DNA of 64,000 nucleotides, taken from CAWBOY01 sp963790585. Its GTDB lineage: Bacteria > Planctomycetota > Planctomycetia > Gemmatales > Gemmataceae. Shown one piece after another: positions 48,201 to 56,538 of the stretch (its first letter is position 1; each line of letters begins with the position of its first letter). The position numbers were made by a program, and so were the translations under genes. The DNA is taken from the NCBI GenBank assembly GCA_963790585.1, contig CAWBOY010000007.1, positions 372,001 to 436,000 of the forward strand, read 5' to 3'. A model generated the notes under the pieces. The model was given only the letters and a program-made list of their open reading frames with translations. It did not search any database and was not told the DNA's origin.

Positions 48201-51200
48201 GCGTCGCCACATTCTCTGGCCTCAGCTTGAACAAGTCAGGCGTCGGTTACACGATCCTGGCCAGCAGCGGCACCTTGACTCAAGGAACCAGCAACGCCAT
48301 TACCGTAGTCGCCGGAGCTGCGACGCAACTCGCCGTCACCACTCAACCGCCGACGGGTGTCATCGCCGGCAGCCCATTCGGCATGGCGATCAGCGGCGAG
48401 GATAGCTTCGGCAACGTTTCCACGACCTTCAACGGCACTGTGAGCTTGGCCCTTGCCGCCAATCCGGGCAGCGCCACGTTGGGTGGCAACCTATCAATCA
48501 CGGCCGTCAACGGCGTGGCGACCTTCAGCGGACTCTCGCTCAACAAGATCGCCTCGGGCTATACGATTCAGGCCTCCAGCGGATCGTTGACCTCGGCCAC
48601 CACTGGCACCATTCTTGTCTCCGCCGCGCCTACCAAAGTCGTAGTCACCACTCAACCTTCGAGTACGGTCGGCGCGGGAGCCGGCTTCAGTGTGATCGTC
48701 TCCGCCGAGGACGGGCTCGGCAATCTCGCGGCTGGATATCAGGGGAACGTAACGATTGCCCTCGCCAACAATCCTGGTAACAGCACGCTGGGCGGAACTC
48801 TGACGGTTGCCGCGGTCAATGGCGTGGCCACGTTCAGCGGCCTGACTTTGAACCACCTCGGCGCCGGCTACACGCTCCTGGTGACAAGCGGTGCGTTGAC
48901 TTCCGCCACGACGAATAGCTTCACGGTCATTCCTGGGCCCGCCAGTCAATTGTTGATTACCGCGCAACCGCCCAACTCCGTCACGGCGGCCATTGGTTTC
49001 TCCATGTCCGTATCGGCAGAGGACAGCGTCGGCAACGTGGCTACCGGCTTTTCCGGACCCGTGACCATCTCGATCGGCACGAATGCGGGAGGCAGCACAC
49101 TCGGCGGCACCATAACAGTCAACGCGGTCAACGGCGTGGCGACCTTCCCGGGTTTGACCTTGAACAAGGTCGGCTCGAACTACACGCTCATTGCCAGCAG
49201 CGGCACCCTGACTTCGGCGACGAGCACTCCTCTCTCGGTCGTCGCCGGCGCTGCCGCGCAGCTGGCCTTCTCGACGCAACCGCCGAATCCAGCCACGGCC
49301 GGCACCGGTTTCGGCCTCACCGTCTTAGCCCAAGACAGCTCCGGTAACTACGCCAATACCTTCTCCGGCAGTGTGACCGTTTCGATTGGCAATAATCCAG
49401 GAAACAGCACGCTCGGCGGTATCGTGACGGTCAGCGCCATCAATGGCATTGCCACGTTCAGCGGTTTGACCCTGAACAAAGTGGCCACAGGCTACACGCT
49501 CAAAGCGAGCGCTGCCAGCCTCACCGCGGGGACCAGTAGTGCCTTTTCCGTCATCGCGGGAGCAGCAACGCAACTCGTGGTCACTACGCAACCGCCCGGC
49601 TCTGTCACGGCGGTCGTCGGCTTCGGCTTGGCGGTTTCGGCGGAGGACAGCTCCGGCAACGTCGCCACGACCTATGGCAATAATGTAACTTTGTCGCTCG
49701 GAGCCAATCCGGGTTCTAGCACACTGGGAGGCACGCTCACAGTCACCGCTGTCAATGGCGTCGCGACCTTCAGCGGCTTGACGCTCAACAAAGTCGGCAC
49801 CGGCTATACCCTGAAAGCCAATGATGGCTCGCTGACTCAGGGTGTTAGCGGCGCCTTCAACGTCATACCAGGTGCGGCGACACAACTTGCGGTTATGACG
49901 CAGCCGCCAAATCCCGCTACCGCCGCGGTCGGGTTCGGCCTGGCGATCGACGCCCTCGACGTGGCGGGCAATGTCGCCACCGGCTTCAATGGCGGCGTCA
50001 CTGTGGCACTGGCGGCGAATCCAGGTTCGAGCACGCTCGGCGGCACTCTCACAGTTACAGCTACCAACGGGGTTGCCTCATTCTCCGGTCTGACACTCAA
50101 TAAAGTGGCTACCGGTTATACACTTTCGGCTACCAGCGGGACTTTGACTCCAACCACTTCCAACGCCTTCAATGTCATCTCCGGCGCCGCGACGACGCTT
50201 ACCGTAACGACGCAGCCTCCAACGACCGTCACCGCCGGCATCAATTTCGGCCTGGCAGTCACGGCCTTCGACGTGGCCGGCAATCTCGCCACGGGCTTTA
50301 GCGGCAATGTCACCATGGTGATTGGTACCAATCCCGGTGGCAGCACGATCGGCGGCACCTTCACGGTAGCCGCATCCGCTGGCGTGGCGACCTTCTCCGC
50401 CCTGACACTCAATAAAGTGGGGACTGGCTACACTCTGACGGCGACGAGTACCGGCCTGTCGCCCTCCACGACGACGAACTTCAATGTCATCGCCGGCGTC
50501 GCCACGCAGCTCGCCGTCAATGTACAGCCGCCGAGCCCGGTGACTGCCGGTGCCGGCTTTGGTTTGTCGATCAAAGCGGAAGATAGCTCGGGTAACCTCG
50601 CCACCACATTCGCTGGGCCAATCACTGTAGCGATAGGGACCAATCCCGGAGGCAGCACACTCAGTGGTACCCTGACCGCGACGGCATCCGCTGGCATCGC
50701 CACCTTCTCCGGGCTATCGCTCAATAAATCGGGAGTCGGTTATACGCTCGCGGCTACCAGCGGCTCGCTCACGGCAACCGCGACGACTGGCTTTAACGTG
50801 GTCGCGGCTGCTGCAACCCAGCTCGTCGTCACTTCGCAACCGCCGAGTTCGGTCGCAGCAGCCGTCGGCTTCGGAATGACCATTAGTGCTGAAGATACAT
50901 TCGGCAATGTGGACACGACCTACAGTGGCAACGTGGCCCTCGCGCTCGCCGCGAATCCGGGGCCAAGCACCCTGGGCGGCACGACGACGGTCGCAGCCGT
51001 TAACGGCGTGGCCACCTACAGTGGATTGACGCTCAACAAAGTCGCAACCGGCTACACGATTCAGGCCACGGCAGCGGGTTTGACGCCGATCACTACCAGT
51101 TCCATAGCCGTCGTGCCCGGTGTGGCAACTCAATTGTTGATCACCGCGCAGCCTCCAAGCAATGTCACGGCCGGCTTCACGTTTGGTATTGCGGTAACCG

Positions 51201-52690
51201 CCGAAGATAGCTCCGGAAATGTGGCCACGAACTTCTCGAATAACGTGTCCCTGGCCATTGGCAACAATCCCGGAGGCAGCACGCTTGGCGGCACGACGAC
51301 TGTCGCGGCCGTCAACGGCGTGGCTACCTTCTCCGGTCTGACCTTGAACAAGGTTGGCACCGGTTATACGCTCGTCGCCTCCAGCGGCACGCTCACCACC
51401 GCGACAACGAGCACGATCAAAGTGAACGCGGGCGTTACAGCTCAGCTCCAGGTGACGACACAGCCGCCCGCCTCCAACACCGCCGGCGTGGGTTTCGGTT
51501 TGGCGGTCACGGCCGAAGATAACCAGGGCAATCCCACCAGCAGTTTCAACGGCAACGTAACCCTAGCCATTGGGAACAATCCTGGAGGTAGCACGCTTAG
51601 CGGCACGACGACGGTCATGGCCGTCAATGGCGTCGCCACCTTCGCCGGCCTCAGTCTCAACAAGACCGGCACGGGTTACACGCTCGTCGCATCGAGCGGT
51701 GCGCTCACTTCGGGCACATCGGCCGCGTTCAACATTGTCGCCGCCGCCGCGACGCACCTCGTCGTCACGGCACAACCACCAAGCCCGGTCACCGCGGGCG
51801 GTGCCTTCGGATTGGCCGTCAGCGCTGAGGATGCTTTCGGCAACGTTGACCTGACGTATTCCAGTAATGTCTCTGCCGCGCTGGGGAACAATCCTGGAGG
51901 TAGCACGCTTAGCGGCACGACGACCATCGCGGCTGTCAATGGTGTGGCCACCTTCGCCGGTTTGTCCCTTAATAAATCAGGAAATGGCTACACGCTCACC
52001 ACTACGAGTGGTTCTTTTACGTCTGTCACGACGAGTGCCTTCAACGTCGTCGCCGGCACAGCGACTCAGCTGGTCATCACCACGCAGCCGCCGGGCTCCG
52101 TGACCGCTGGAAATGGCTTCGGCCTAGTGGTCACGGCCGAGGATAGCCTTGGGAACAAGGATCTAACCTACACCAGCGGCGTTACAATCGCCTTGTCGAA
52201 CAATCCAGGCGGCAGCACCTTGGGCGGTACGACTACCGTATCGGCCGTCGCCGGCGTCGCCACGTTTTCCGGCCTGACGCTCAACAAGGTTGGCACGGGA
52301 TACACGCTCAAACTGACCAGCGGCGCCTTGACCGCCGCGACGACGACTGGCATCAATGTCGTTGCCGCCGCCGCGACGACCTTGATCGTGACGATTCAGC
52401 CAAACGCAACTTATGTCACGCTGGACCCAATCACGGTTCAGATCACGGCTGTGGATAACTTCGGGAATACCGATCTCACCTTCTCTGGCAACGTGACGGC
52501 TGCAATCGACTTCAATGCGGGAGGCGCCACTCTCGGAGGCACCTTGGTGAAACCAGCGGTCAACGGCGTCGTCACATTTACGGATCTTACATTGAACGAT
52601 CCTGGCTTCAACTATACGTTGATATTCACCAGCGGATCGCTCACACCGGCTGTCACCCAACAGTTCGACGAAACGGGACAGTCACACTAA
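42260..52690 (+). CDS. Giant secreted repeat protein (3476 residues)
   Basis: An intact 10.4-kb frame. The N-terminus is basic and carries the planctomycete motif FRPLLEELENRLAPA at about residues 25-39. Four regions follow. Residues about 45-415 are Gly/Ser-rich beta-helix sequence like filamentous haemagglutinin-type adhesins, ending GGGKLLLDPKNLIVD. About 470-1130 hold eleven full and one partial copies of a 55-70-residue unit, NSLIGSTxGDxVGxxxxxLxNGNYVVGSPNWxxxxGAATxxxG. About 1134-1394 is a further adhesin-like stretch. About 1396-3476 hold twenty tandem Ig-like domains of about 104 residues (TQLVVTTQPPxSVTAGxxF, NGVATFSGLTLNKVGTGYTL). No C-terminal anchor was recognised. Likely a surface or matrix adhesin; mechanism inferred from architecture. 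Confidence 0.85.
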   Translation: MSSFKRSRRPRVSSSLRSFRPLLEELENRLAPAAVRAAVDSSFLFQPSTSSLSILGPTSGATAELASTSHGGVEITLNGQVYSSDTTSPHFDAALAGVVAANLRSVSLSGGGTADSLVLNQLTTAGDLSVNTDGGIVVAGAVTSAGQLSLSSTGLTVTGSAHAHILQLNSSSIDVEASGSLAAQSGSNGGAIQLHTKDFTNLGQVHADGAKGGVITIQTSDVMNAGTLSASGSAGAGGSIHVAFLDSYIETASAHTSATGKAGAGGQVTIDGGASGRLFTSGQFTATGTSGGHVDLFGQDVILESATVSASGLAGNGGQIRVGGDVHSSNPTTVNAQTVEITGSTMLHADAAGTGSGGRVVVWSEVETDYAGDITAHGSGLGKGGAIEISSGGLLKDDGTAEAGGGGKLLLDPKNLIVDANVGVAPQFSLINPGTGGGVFGAQVLTLANGNIVVTDPKVNSSTGAVYLFNGQTGALISTLSGSTAGDKVGGNGVVAIAGTNNFVVSSPNWHGNIGAATFVSGATGLNGTISAANSLIGTTPGDLIGTQVLSLGNGNYIVASPNWNGVAVNGSFSIGAPTVVHAVGAVTVGSGPTGISGIVSGSNSLVGSSSGDMVGTNIIVLGSQSLVVGSPNWSGNRGAATSISIPMSVVGPVSAANSLIGSTSGDLVGSHVVVVANGNYVVATPTWSNGKGAVTFLGGDPSVPTSLGVVTASNSLIGSTNGDQVGSIITPLLNGNYVVGSPNWNSGMGAATYDGGQSFALGPVSSNDSLIGSTPGDHVGAIIVPMLSPNNPIGTYNYVVGSPDWNGGVGAATWVNGRFPGDSTINSSNSLIGSGPGDHVGASITILTNNDYVVGSPNWNYSVGAATWGNGATGIVGIVSSSNSLIGSLPGDQVGLSVTALASGDYVVGSPYWSAFTGAATFGNGTTGTVGVVSSSNSLVGNNPGDYVGLYVTAVGNGSGNYVVDSPYWYGSRGAATFGTGSSGVSGFINVFNSLIGNHPNDLIGSSGTFQLANGNYVVTTSTWNGNTGAVTWGSGTTGVKGIVSSANSLVGNNGDDAIGSSITLIPSGVAGDYVVNSPNYAGREGAITYISGLNGATFDGTNTIDPQNSIIGASTFAGLTANQASNNYVASFIHAAGGAVDVGITSAGQIGFSTALSQTITLAPSFLALTLDAGTDVNLQASNDITINSPITVTPTAKAGNLTIDAGRSIIINGSINTGGGALTLIANDTVARGVVNSQRDPGPANINMAAGVVLNAGNNLLTVDVATSTDKTNNTSGVTNLQLLVANTVALTGSTNFGVIVNGSSPGDGVTAGTYTQSNITGSINLNGATLSVTRIANIPVKNTLTIIHTSGGITGTFQGLAEGATFTSSDGSLFSISYQGNGGKDVVLTAEASPTQLVVTQQPRLTIQAGSGFTFSITAEDNSGNVAAKFNGMVTIALGANPGGSTLGGTLTVQAVNGVATFSGITLNRIGTGYTIVATSGSLAPATTASLTVVAGLPAQLVVTTEPPTSVTAGTTFGLSVSAEDIAGNLTPYSGFVIVSIAANPGNDTLGGMVTVDAVNGVANFSDLSLIRAATGYTLQATSGSLTAGLTTPITVTAGAASELVVTTQPPTSVIAGTGFGATVSAVDTFGNVDTTFTGKAVTVSLSANPGNDTLGGTLTALTTNGVATFSGLSLHLAASGYTLGANSTGLSSTTSNAISVTAGAAIKLAVTTQPPATVTAGIPFGMAVSAEDSFGNVDTTYTGIVVALAFSSPFVTQKSSVAAVKGVATFTDILISRAFGSGQTIPVTSGSLTPTTTSAFTVVAGAPTGLGVITQPPASISAGSPFTVAIGAFDNLSNLNLTYTGLVTIALSNNPGNSTLGGTLTVAAVNGVATFTNLTLNRPGVGYTLTVTSADHLAPNTTDASTVVVGPASQVAVTTQPSSSVTAGSSFGLAATVEDIAGNVVSGFSGNVTLSIGTNPGGGTLSGTLTAAAVNGVATFSGLSLNKSGVGYTILASSGTLTQGTSNAITVVAGAATQLAVTTQPPTGVIAGSPFGMAISGEDSFGNVSTTFNGTVSLALAANPGSATLGGNLSITAVNGVATFSGLSLNKIASGYTIQASSGSLTSATTGTILVSAAPTKVVVTTQPSSTVGAGAGFSVIVSAEDGLGNLAAGYQGNVTIALANNPGNSTLGGTLTVAAVNGVATFSGLTLNHLGAGYTLLVTSGALTSATTNSFTVIPGPASQLLITAQPPNSVTAAIGFSMSVSAEDSVGNVATGFSGPVTISIGTNAGGSTLGGTITVNAVNGVATFPGLTLNKVGSNYTLIASSGTLTSATSTPLSVVAGAAAQLAFSTQPPNPATAGTGFGLTVLAQDSSGNYANTFSGSVTVSIGNNPGNSTLGGIVTVSAINGIATFSGLTLNKVATGYTLKASAASLTAGTSSAFSVIAGAATQLVVTTQPPGSVTAVVGFGLAVSAEDSSGNVATTYGNNVTLSLGANPGSSTLGGTLTVTAVNGVATFSGLTLNKVGTGYTLKANDGSLTQGVSGAFNVIPGAATQLAVMTQPPNPATAAVGFGLAIDALDVAGNVATGFNGGVTVALAANPGSSTLGGTLTVTATNGVASFSGLTLNKVATGYTLSATSGTLTPTTSNAFNVISGAATTLTVTTQPPTTVTAGINFGLAVTAFDVAGNLATGFSGNVTMVIGTNPGGSTIGGTFTVAASAGVATFSALTLNKVGTGYTLTATSTGLSPSTTTNFNVIAGVATQLAVNVQPPSPVTAGAGFGLSIKAEDSSGNLATTFAGPITVAIGTNPGGSTLSGTLTATASAGIATFSGLSLNKSGVGYTLAATSGSLTATATTGFNVVAAAATQLVVTSQPPSSVAAAVGFGMTISAEDTFGNVDTTYSGNVALALAANPGPSTLGGTTTVAAVNGVATYSGLTLNKVATGYTIQATAAGLTPITTSSIAVVPGVATQLLITAQPPSNVTAGFTFGIAVTAEDSSGNVATNFSNNVSLAIGNNPGGSTLGGTTTVAAVNGVATFSGLTLNKVGTGYTLVASSGTLTTATTSTIKVNAGVTAQLQVTTQPPASNTAGVGFGLAVTAEDNQGNPTSSFNGNVTLAIGNNPGGSTLSGTTTVMAVNGVATFAGLSLNKTGTGYTLVASSGALTSGTSAAFNIVAAAATHLVVTAQPPSPVTAGGAFGLAVSAEDAFGNVDLTYSSNVSAALGNNPGGSTLSGTTTIAAVNGVATFAGLSLNKSGNGYTLTTTSGSFTSVTTSAFNVVAGTATQLVITTQPPGSVTAGNGFGLVVTAEDSLGNKDLTYTSGVTIALSNNPGGSTLGGTTTVSAVAGVATFSGLTLNKVGTGYTLKLTSGALTAATTTGINVVAAAATTLIVTIQPNATYVTLDPITVQITAVDNFGNTDLTFSGNVTAAIDFNAGGATLGGTLVKPAVNGVVTFTDLTLNDPGFNYTLIFTSGSLTPAVTQQFDETGQSH
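43680..45640 (+). repeat. In-gene array of NSLIG...NYVVGSP coding repeats
   Basis: Eleven complete and one partial unit of about 165-210 bases inside the giant gene. Conserved words at protein level are SLIGS, GDxVG, NYVVGSPNW and GAATW/F. Unit length varies through insertions in two loops, while the core stays constant, as expected for blades of a beta-propeller or rungs of a beta-solenoid. Confidence 0.8.
46447..52690 (+). repeat. In-gene array of twenty Ig-like coding repeats
   Basis: Twenty units of about 312 bases. Neighbouring units share long near-identical stretches (for example GGTTTGACCTTGAACAA types), indicating expansion by unequal crossing-over. The first and last units are the most diverged: the first reads TQQPRLTIQAGSGF, and the last (TIQPNATYVTLDPI) loses the SVTAG word and closes the protein. 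Confidence 0.88.
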
Positions 52691-52760
52691 TGGCAAACCG
52701 CGTGTCACGATTCGGTTATTGATCGTCAGTTAGTGAATTGGCATCAATAAGACGAAGATT

Positions 52761-52869
52761 ACCGAGCCTGAAGCGTAAGCGAAGGGGCATTACACCGATG
52801 TAATGCCCCTTCGCTTACGCTTCAGGCTCGGTAATACAAATGCCCCTTCGCTTACGCTTCAGGCTCGGT
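52761..52869. repeat. palindromic element family F, copy 2 (perfect, one and a half units)
   Basis: Arms 52761-52794 and 52799-52832 are perfect 34-bp inverted repeats around a 4-base loop; a third half copy follows at about 52840-52869. It occupies most of the gap after the giant gene. Confidence 0.92.
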
Positions 52870-52929
52870 TCTCAATGACACTAACTGACTGAAGATCAAT
52901 AAACATTACATGATAGCGCCACGAGGACG

Positions 52930-55778
52930 ATGATGTCATTTCCCTATTGCCGATCTTTATTGACCCTTTTATTATCCATTTTGTGGATGGCCCATGTGGC
53001 CCACGGCGAGGAGCCGAAACCCGGCGATACGCCGCGCGTCCACGATCCGAAGCTCGAAATGACGCTTTTCGCGGCCTCGCCGGATATCGTTCATCCCATC
53101 GGCGTCACCTTCGATAGCAAAGGTCGGCTGCTCGTCGTCGAAAGTCATACCCACTTTCGGCCCGATGGTTACAAGGGGCCGAAGTTCGACCGCGTGCGCA
53201 TTTTGGAAGACACCAAAGGTACAGGCCGAGCCGATCGATTCTCGACGTTCTACGAGGGCACGTCGGCGACCATGGGCATCGCGACCCATCCGGATGGCTC
53301 CATCTATCTGACGACGCGCAACGAGATTCTGCGGCTCCGCGACACCAAGGGCGACGGCAAGGCCGACGATGTCCGGCGCATCGCTTTTCTCGAAACCAAA
53401 GGGAATTATCCCCACAATGGCCTCTCCGGATTGACCTTTGACTCGCGGGGGAACCTCATTTTCGGCATGGGCGAGAACCTCGGCGCGGACTACAAACTGA
53501 CCGGCGCTGATGGCACTACGCTCAAAGGTGGCGGCGAGGGGGGCAATGTCTACAGTTGCTCCGCGGAGGGGAAAAATCTTCAGCGCATGGCTACTGGTTT
53601 TTGGAATCCCTTTGGTCTCTGCTTCGACATATATGGTCGCTTGTTCGCGGTGGACAACGATCCAGACGCGATGCCGCCGTGCCGAATGGTCCAGGTCGTC
53701 GAAGGCGGCGACTATGGGTTTCAGTTTCGCTACGGGCGATCCGGCCGGCATCCCTTTCAGTCATGGGACGGTCAACTACCCGGCACATTGCCGATGGTCA
53801 CGGGCGTGGGCGAGGCTCCCTGTCAGGTATTGAGTTACGAATCGGATGGATTGCCAAGCGAGTATCTCGGGAGCCTGCTCGTCGCCTCCTGGGCCGATCA
53901 CCGCATCGAGCGCTATGAACTCAAGGAGCGCGGCGCCTCGGTCGCCGGCGAGATCAAGCCGTTCGTTCAGGGGGGCAAGGACTTTCGCCCCGTCGGCATC
54001 GCCGTGTCACCAAAAGATGGTTCCCTGTTCGTGACGGATTGGGTGAAGGCCGATTACACGCTCCATGGCAAAGGGGCGGTGTGGCACATTCAGGCCAAGA
54101 AAGCCAAGGCCGAGATAGCGAAGCGACCTGAGGATGCCAAGGAGGCGCTATTCAGTTACCATCGCCCACTGCGCGAAGCCGCCGCGAAACGGTTGGCGAG
54201 CGGTCCAGACCGCGCCTGGCTCCGCGCGAGGCTTGGGAACGATAATGTCCGCGTCCGCGCCGCCGCCTTGACGGCCCTGGTCGATTACAGTTTGAAATAT
54301 CCGCTCGATCTGGAACCTATCGCCGAAAAGGATCCTGTCATCCCGCTCCGAGCCTTGGCCGTGCGCGGGATGCATAGACTGCTCCGCGATACGCAGTCGT
54401 TTCTCAGAGAAGGCTACCCACCGGCCGTCCGGCTCGAAGCGATCAACTCTGCCGATTTGCCGCAGCTTCTGAAACTGCTACAAGATCCGGATCCATTTAT
54501 CCGAAATGCCGCGGTCCAACAATTGGCCCACAATTCGGATCTCCTAACTGCTATCAACCTCAAGACCGTGACCGATCCCAAGCAGCGCGTCGGCTTGCTG
54601 CTTGCTTGGCGGGCCTCAGGCAAACTGGAGGCGCAGCGATTGTTGTCCTCGTTTCTCGCCGATATGGATGAGGATGTGCGCTTTCTCGCCGTCAAATGGG
54701 TGGCGGACGACAAGGTCGAAGCCTACCGCTCGCAGCTCGCGGAGGGTCTCAAGGACCCAAAGCTCAATGTCCGTCTCTTTTTCGCGTACTCGGCGGCACT
54801 GGCCCGGCTCGATGGCCGCGAGGTCAACGAGGCTCAGATGGCCGGCTACTTTTTCGATCGACTCCAAGACGCCAACAGTCCGATTGCCTTGCGCGTGTTG
54901 GCCTTGCAGATGATTCCCTCCAATTTTGCCAAGCTGACGCCCGAGTTACTTGGAGGTTTCTTGACCCAGGGTGAACCGGCTCTCCAATTGGAGGCGGCCC
55001 GGGCCTTGGGTGCATCGTCTTCGCCGAAACGAATCGTGCTCCTACAGAACGCCGTCAAGAATCCCAAACTCGGCGACGAAGTGCGGGCACAAGCTCTCGT
55101 CGGCCTGGCGGGTCAGGCTCAGGAAATGCTCGATGATCTCTTGGTTCTCGTGCGCGGGGAGAACAGGATTCTGCGCGAAGAAGCGCTGCGTGCTTTGGTT
55201 GGTACCAAGCTCGAGGCTAACCAGAGGGCGGTCCTGGAGGAGGTGGCCAAGAAGCAGCCGGCCGCCGCGCCCTGGTCGCGCGGGTCCTCGGTAAACCTTT
55301 CGCCGTCGGCCGACCGGCAGCGACCAACCTCGATGCCTGGCTGACCCGCGTCGACGCCCCTGCCGACCCCGCGGCGGGCCGACGAATCTTCGCCCACCCG
55401 AAATTGACTGGCTGTTACCGATGCCATCGCGTCGAAGGCCGAGGCGCCGAAGTTGGCCCGGATCTAAGCACCGTGGGGCGCAACTCCAAGCGCAATATCA
55501 TGGAGTCGCTCCTCCAGCCGAGCGCACTCATCGCCCCCTATTATCAATCATGGCACATCGAAACGAACGACGGCAAAGTACGAACAGGCTTGCTGGTGAA
55601 GACCGATCTGGATGTCTACACCTATCTCGATGCCAAGGGAGAGTTGTTCAAGCTGAATACGCGCGACATCGTCGAGAACCGGCCCGATCCGAAGTCGATC
55701 ATGCCGGATGGGCTGATCGATTTGTTGACGGATCAGGAGATAAAGGATCTGTTTGCGTATTTGTGTTCGCGGAGATAA
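52930..55778 (+). CDS. PVC-type secreted dehydrogenase-like/HEAT/cytochrome c protein, frameshifted
   Basis: An exported protein of about 949 residues with the planctomycete PVC architecture. After a signal peptide (LLTLLLSILWMAHVAHG) comes a sorbosone-dehydrogenase-like propeller (HPIGVTFDSKGRLLVVESHTHF; YPHNGLSGLTFDSRGNLIFGMGEN; VEGGDYGFQFRYG; GSLLVASWADHRIERYEL). Next are HEAT-like repeats (RPLREAAAKRLASG; LKLLQDPDPFIRNAAVQQLA; DEDVRFLAVKWVADD), then a C-terminal cytochrome c domain with CYRCH and later MPDG as likely axial Met. The frame breaks near 55270; the next frame continues LVARVLGKPFAVGRPAATN into the heme domain. Presumably a periplasmic electron-transfer sugar or alcohol dehydrogenase; substrate unknown. 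The ATG at 52933 is equally possible. Confidence 0.88.
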
Positions 55779-55801
55779 CGGTTTTCCAAAGAGAATCACA
55801 G

Positions 55802-55887
55802 TTTTCAAGAGCCGGGAGCGTCAGCGACCGGAGTGTGTTACGATCGCTCAGACTTTCTCCGGTCGCTGACGCTCCCGGCTCTTGAAA
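55802..55887. repeat. palindromic element family A, copy 4
   Basis: TTTCAAGAGCCGGGAGCGTC and the continuing AGCGACCGGAG are mirrored at the right end. Located between the PVC and Hint genes. Confidence 0.88.
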
Positions 55888-55923
55888 GGCAAAATACTCG
55901 TAGGCTTCCGGAAGGAGATCCCC

Positions 55924-56475
55924 ATGCGTTGCCTATCCTCCATGGTACTCGTCGTCGCTCTCGCAACCGCGGCTTGTAGCCCGCCGAGTAGTGGGTCCTC
56001 GGGCTCGGGCAAGGGTTCCGGTAACACCGATCACCAAAACTATCCGCCATGCCATCCCGGTTGTTTTCCCGCGGGAACGATGGTCGACACGCCCGATGGA
56101 CCAAAGGCGATTGAGACGATTCGCGTTGGAGACATGGTTATCGTCATCGGCAGCGCCAAGCCGGGCAGTGTCGCCGTCCGTTCGGTCTATCGGACGGACA
56201 ATCGCTTGATCGAACTACAGACCGATGCTGGCAATCTTTTTACGACGGAGACGCAGCCTTTCATGCTCGTGACGGGCGAGTTCCGCGCGGCGGGTGAGCT
56301 GGCGCCGGGCAATGCGATTTTGCGTTGGGATGGCAACTATTGCATACAGGCGAATGTGAAAGGTGTGGTTTCAACGGAGCGCGAAGCGCCGGTGTTCAAT
56401 CTCATCGTCGGTGACTCGGCGACGTTTGTGGCGAATGGTTTCCTGGCGCGCGGGAAGCCGCCGGCGGTGGAGTGA
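55924..56475 (+). CDS. Hint-domain lipoprotein
   Basis: A 183-residue lipoprotein consisting of little else than a Hint (Hedgehog/intein) domain. Lipobox at LATAAC with Cys18, a Ser/Gly linker, then GCFPAGTMVDTPDGPKAIETIRVGDMVI, the Hint block A with candidate nucleophile Cys47. Later LFTTETQPFMLVTGEFRAAGELAPGN occupies block B: the TxxH motif reads TETQ, so the assisting His appears replaced by Gln. FNLIVGDSATFVANGFLARGK is the usual C-terminal strand. No N- or C-extein is fused, so it cannot splice a partner in cis. GGAAGGAG precedes the ATG at 55924. Function unknown. Confidence 0.8.
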   Translation: MRCLSSMVLVVALATAACSPPSSGSSGSGKGSGNTDHQNYPPCHPGCFPAGTMVDTPDGPKAIETIRVGDMVIVIGSAKPGSVAVRSVYRTDNRLIELQTDAGNLFTTETQPFMLVTGEFRAAGELAPGNAILRWDGNYCIQANVKGVVSTEREAPVFNLIVGDSATFVANGFLARGKPPAVE

Positions 56476-56526
56476 GAAATGCACAAGCGCGGGACGCAAC
56501 CGCGCCCCGCGCTTGTGCATTTCTCA
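56473..56526. terminator. Bidirectional terminator between convergent genes
   Basis: A perfect 21-bp stem (TGAGAAATGCACAAGCGCGG and its mirror) that includes the Hint gene stop codon. It sits 12 bases from the stop of the converging SRPBCC gene. Confidence 0.8.
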
Positions 56527-56538
56527 GCTCGGCGCATG

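Noticed and set aside
42266..52660. Many long minus-strand and alternate-frame ORFs across the giant gene
   Set aside because: They mirror the repeat period, use Arg/Ala-rich or low-complexity wording and lack starts with ribosome-binding sites. They are shadows of the GC-rich coding strand.
46447..52690. Regularly spaced direct repeats that might suggest a CRISPR array
   Set aside because: The period is about 312 bases, units are coding and in frame, and there are no short identical repeats with unique spacers.
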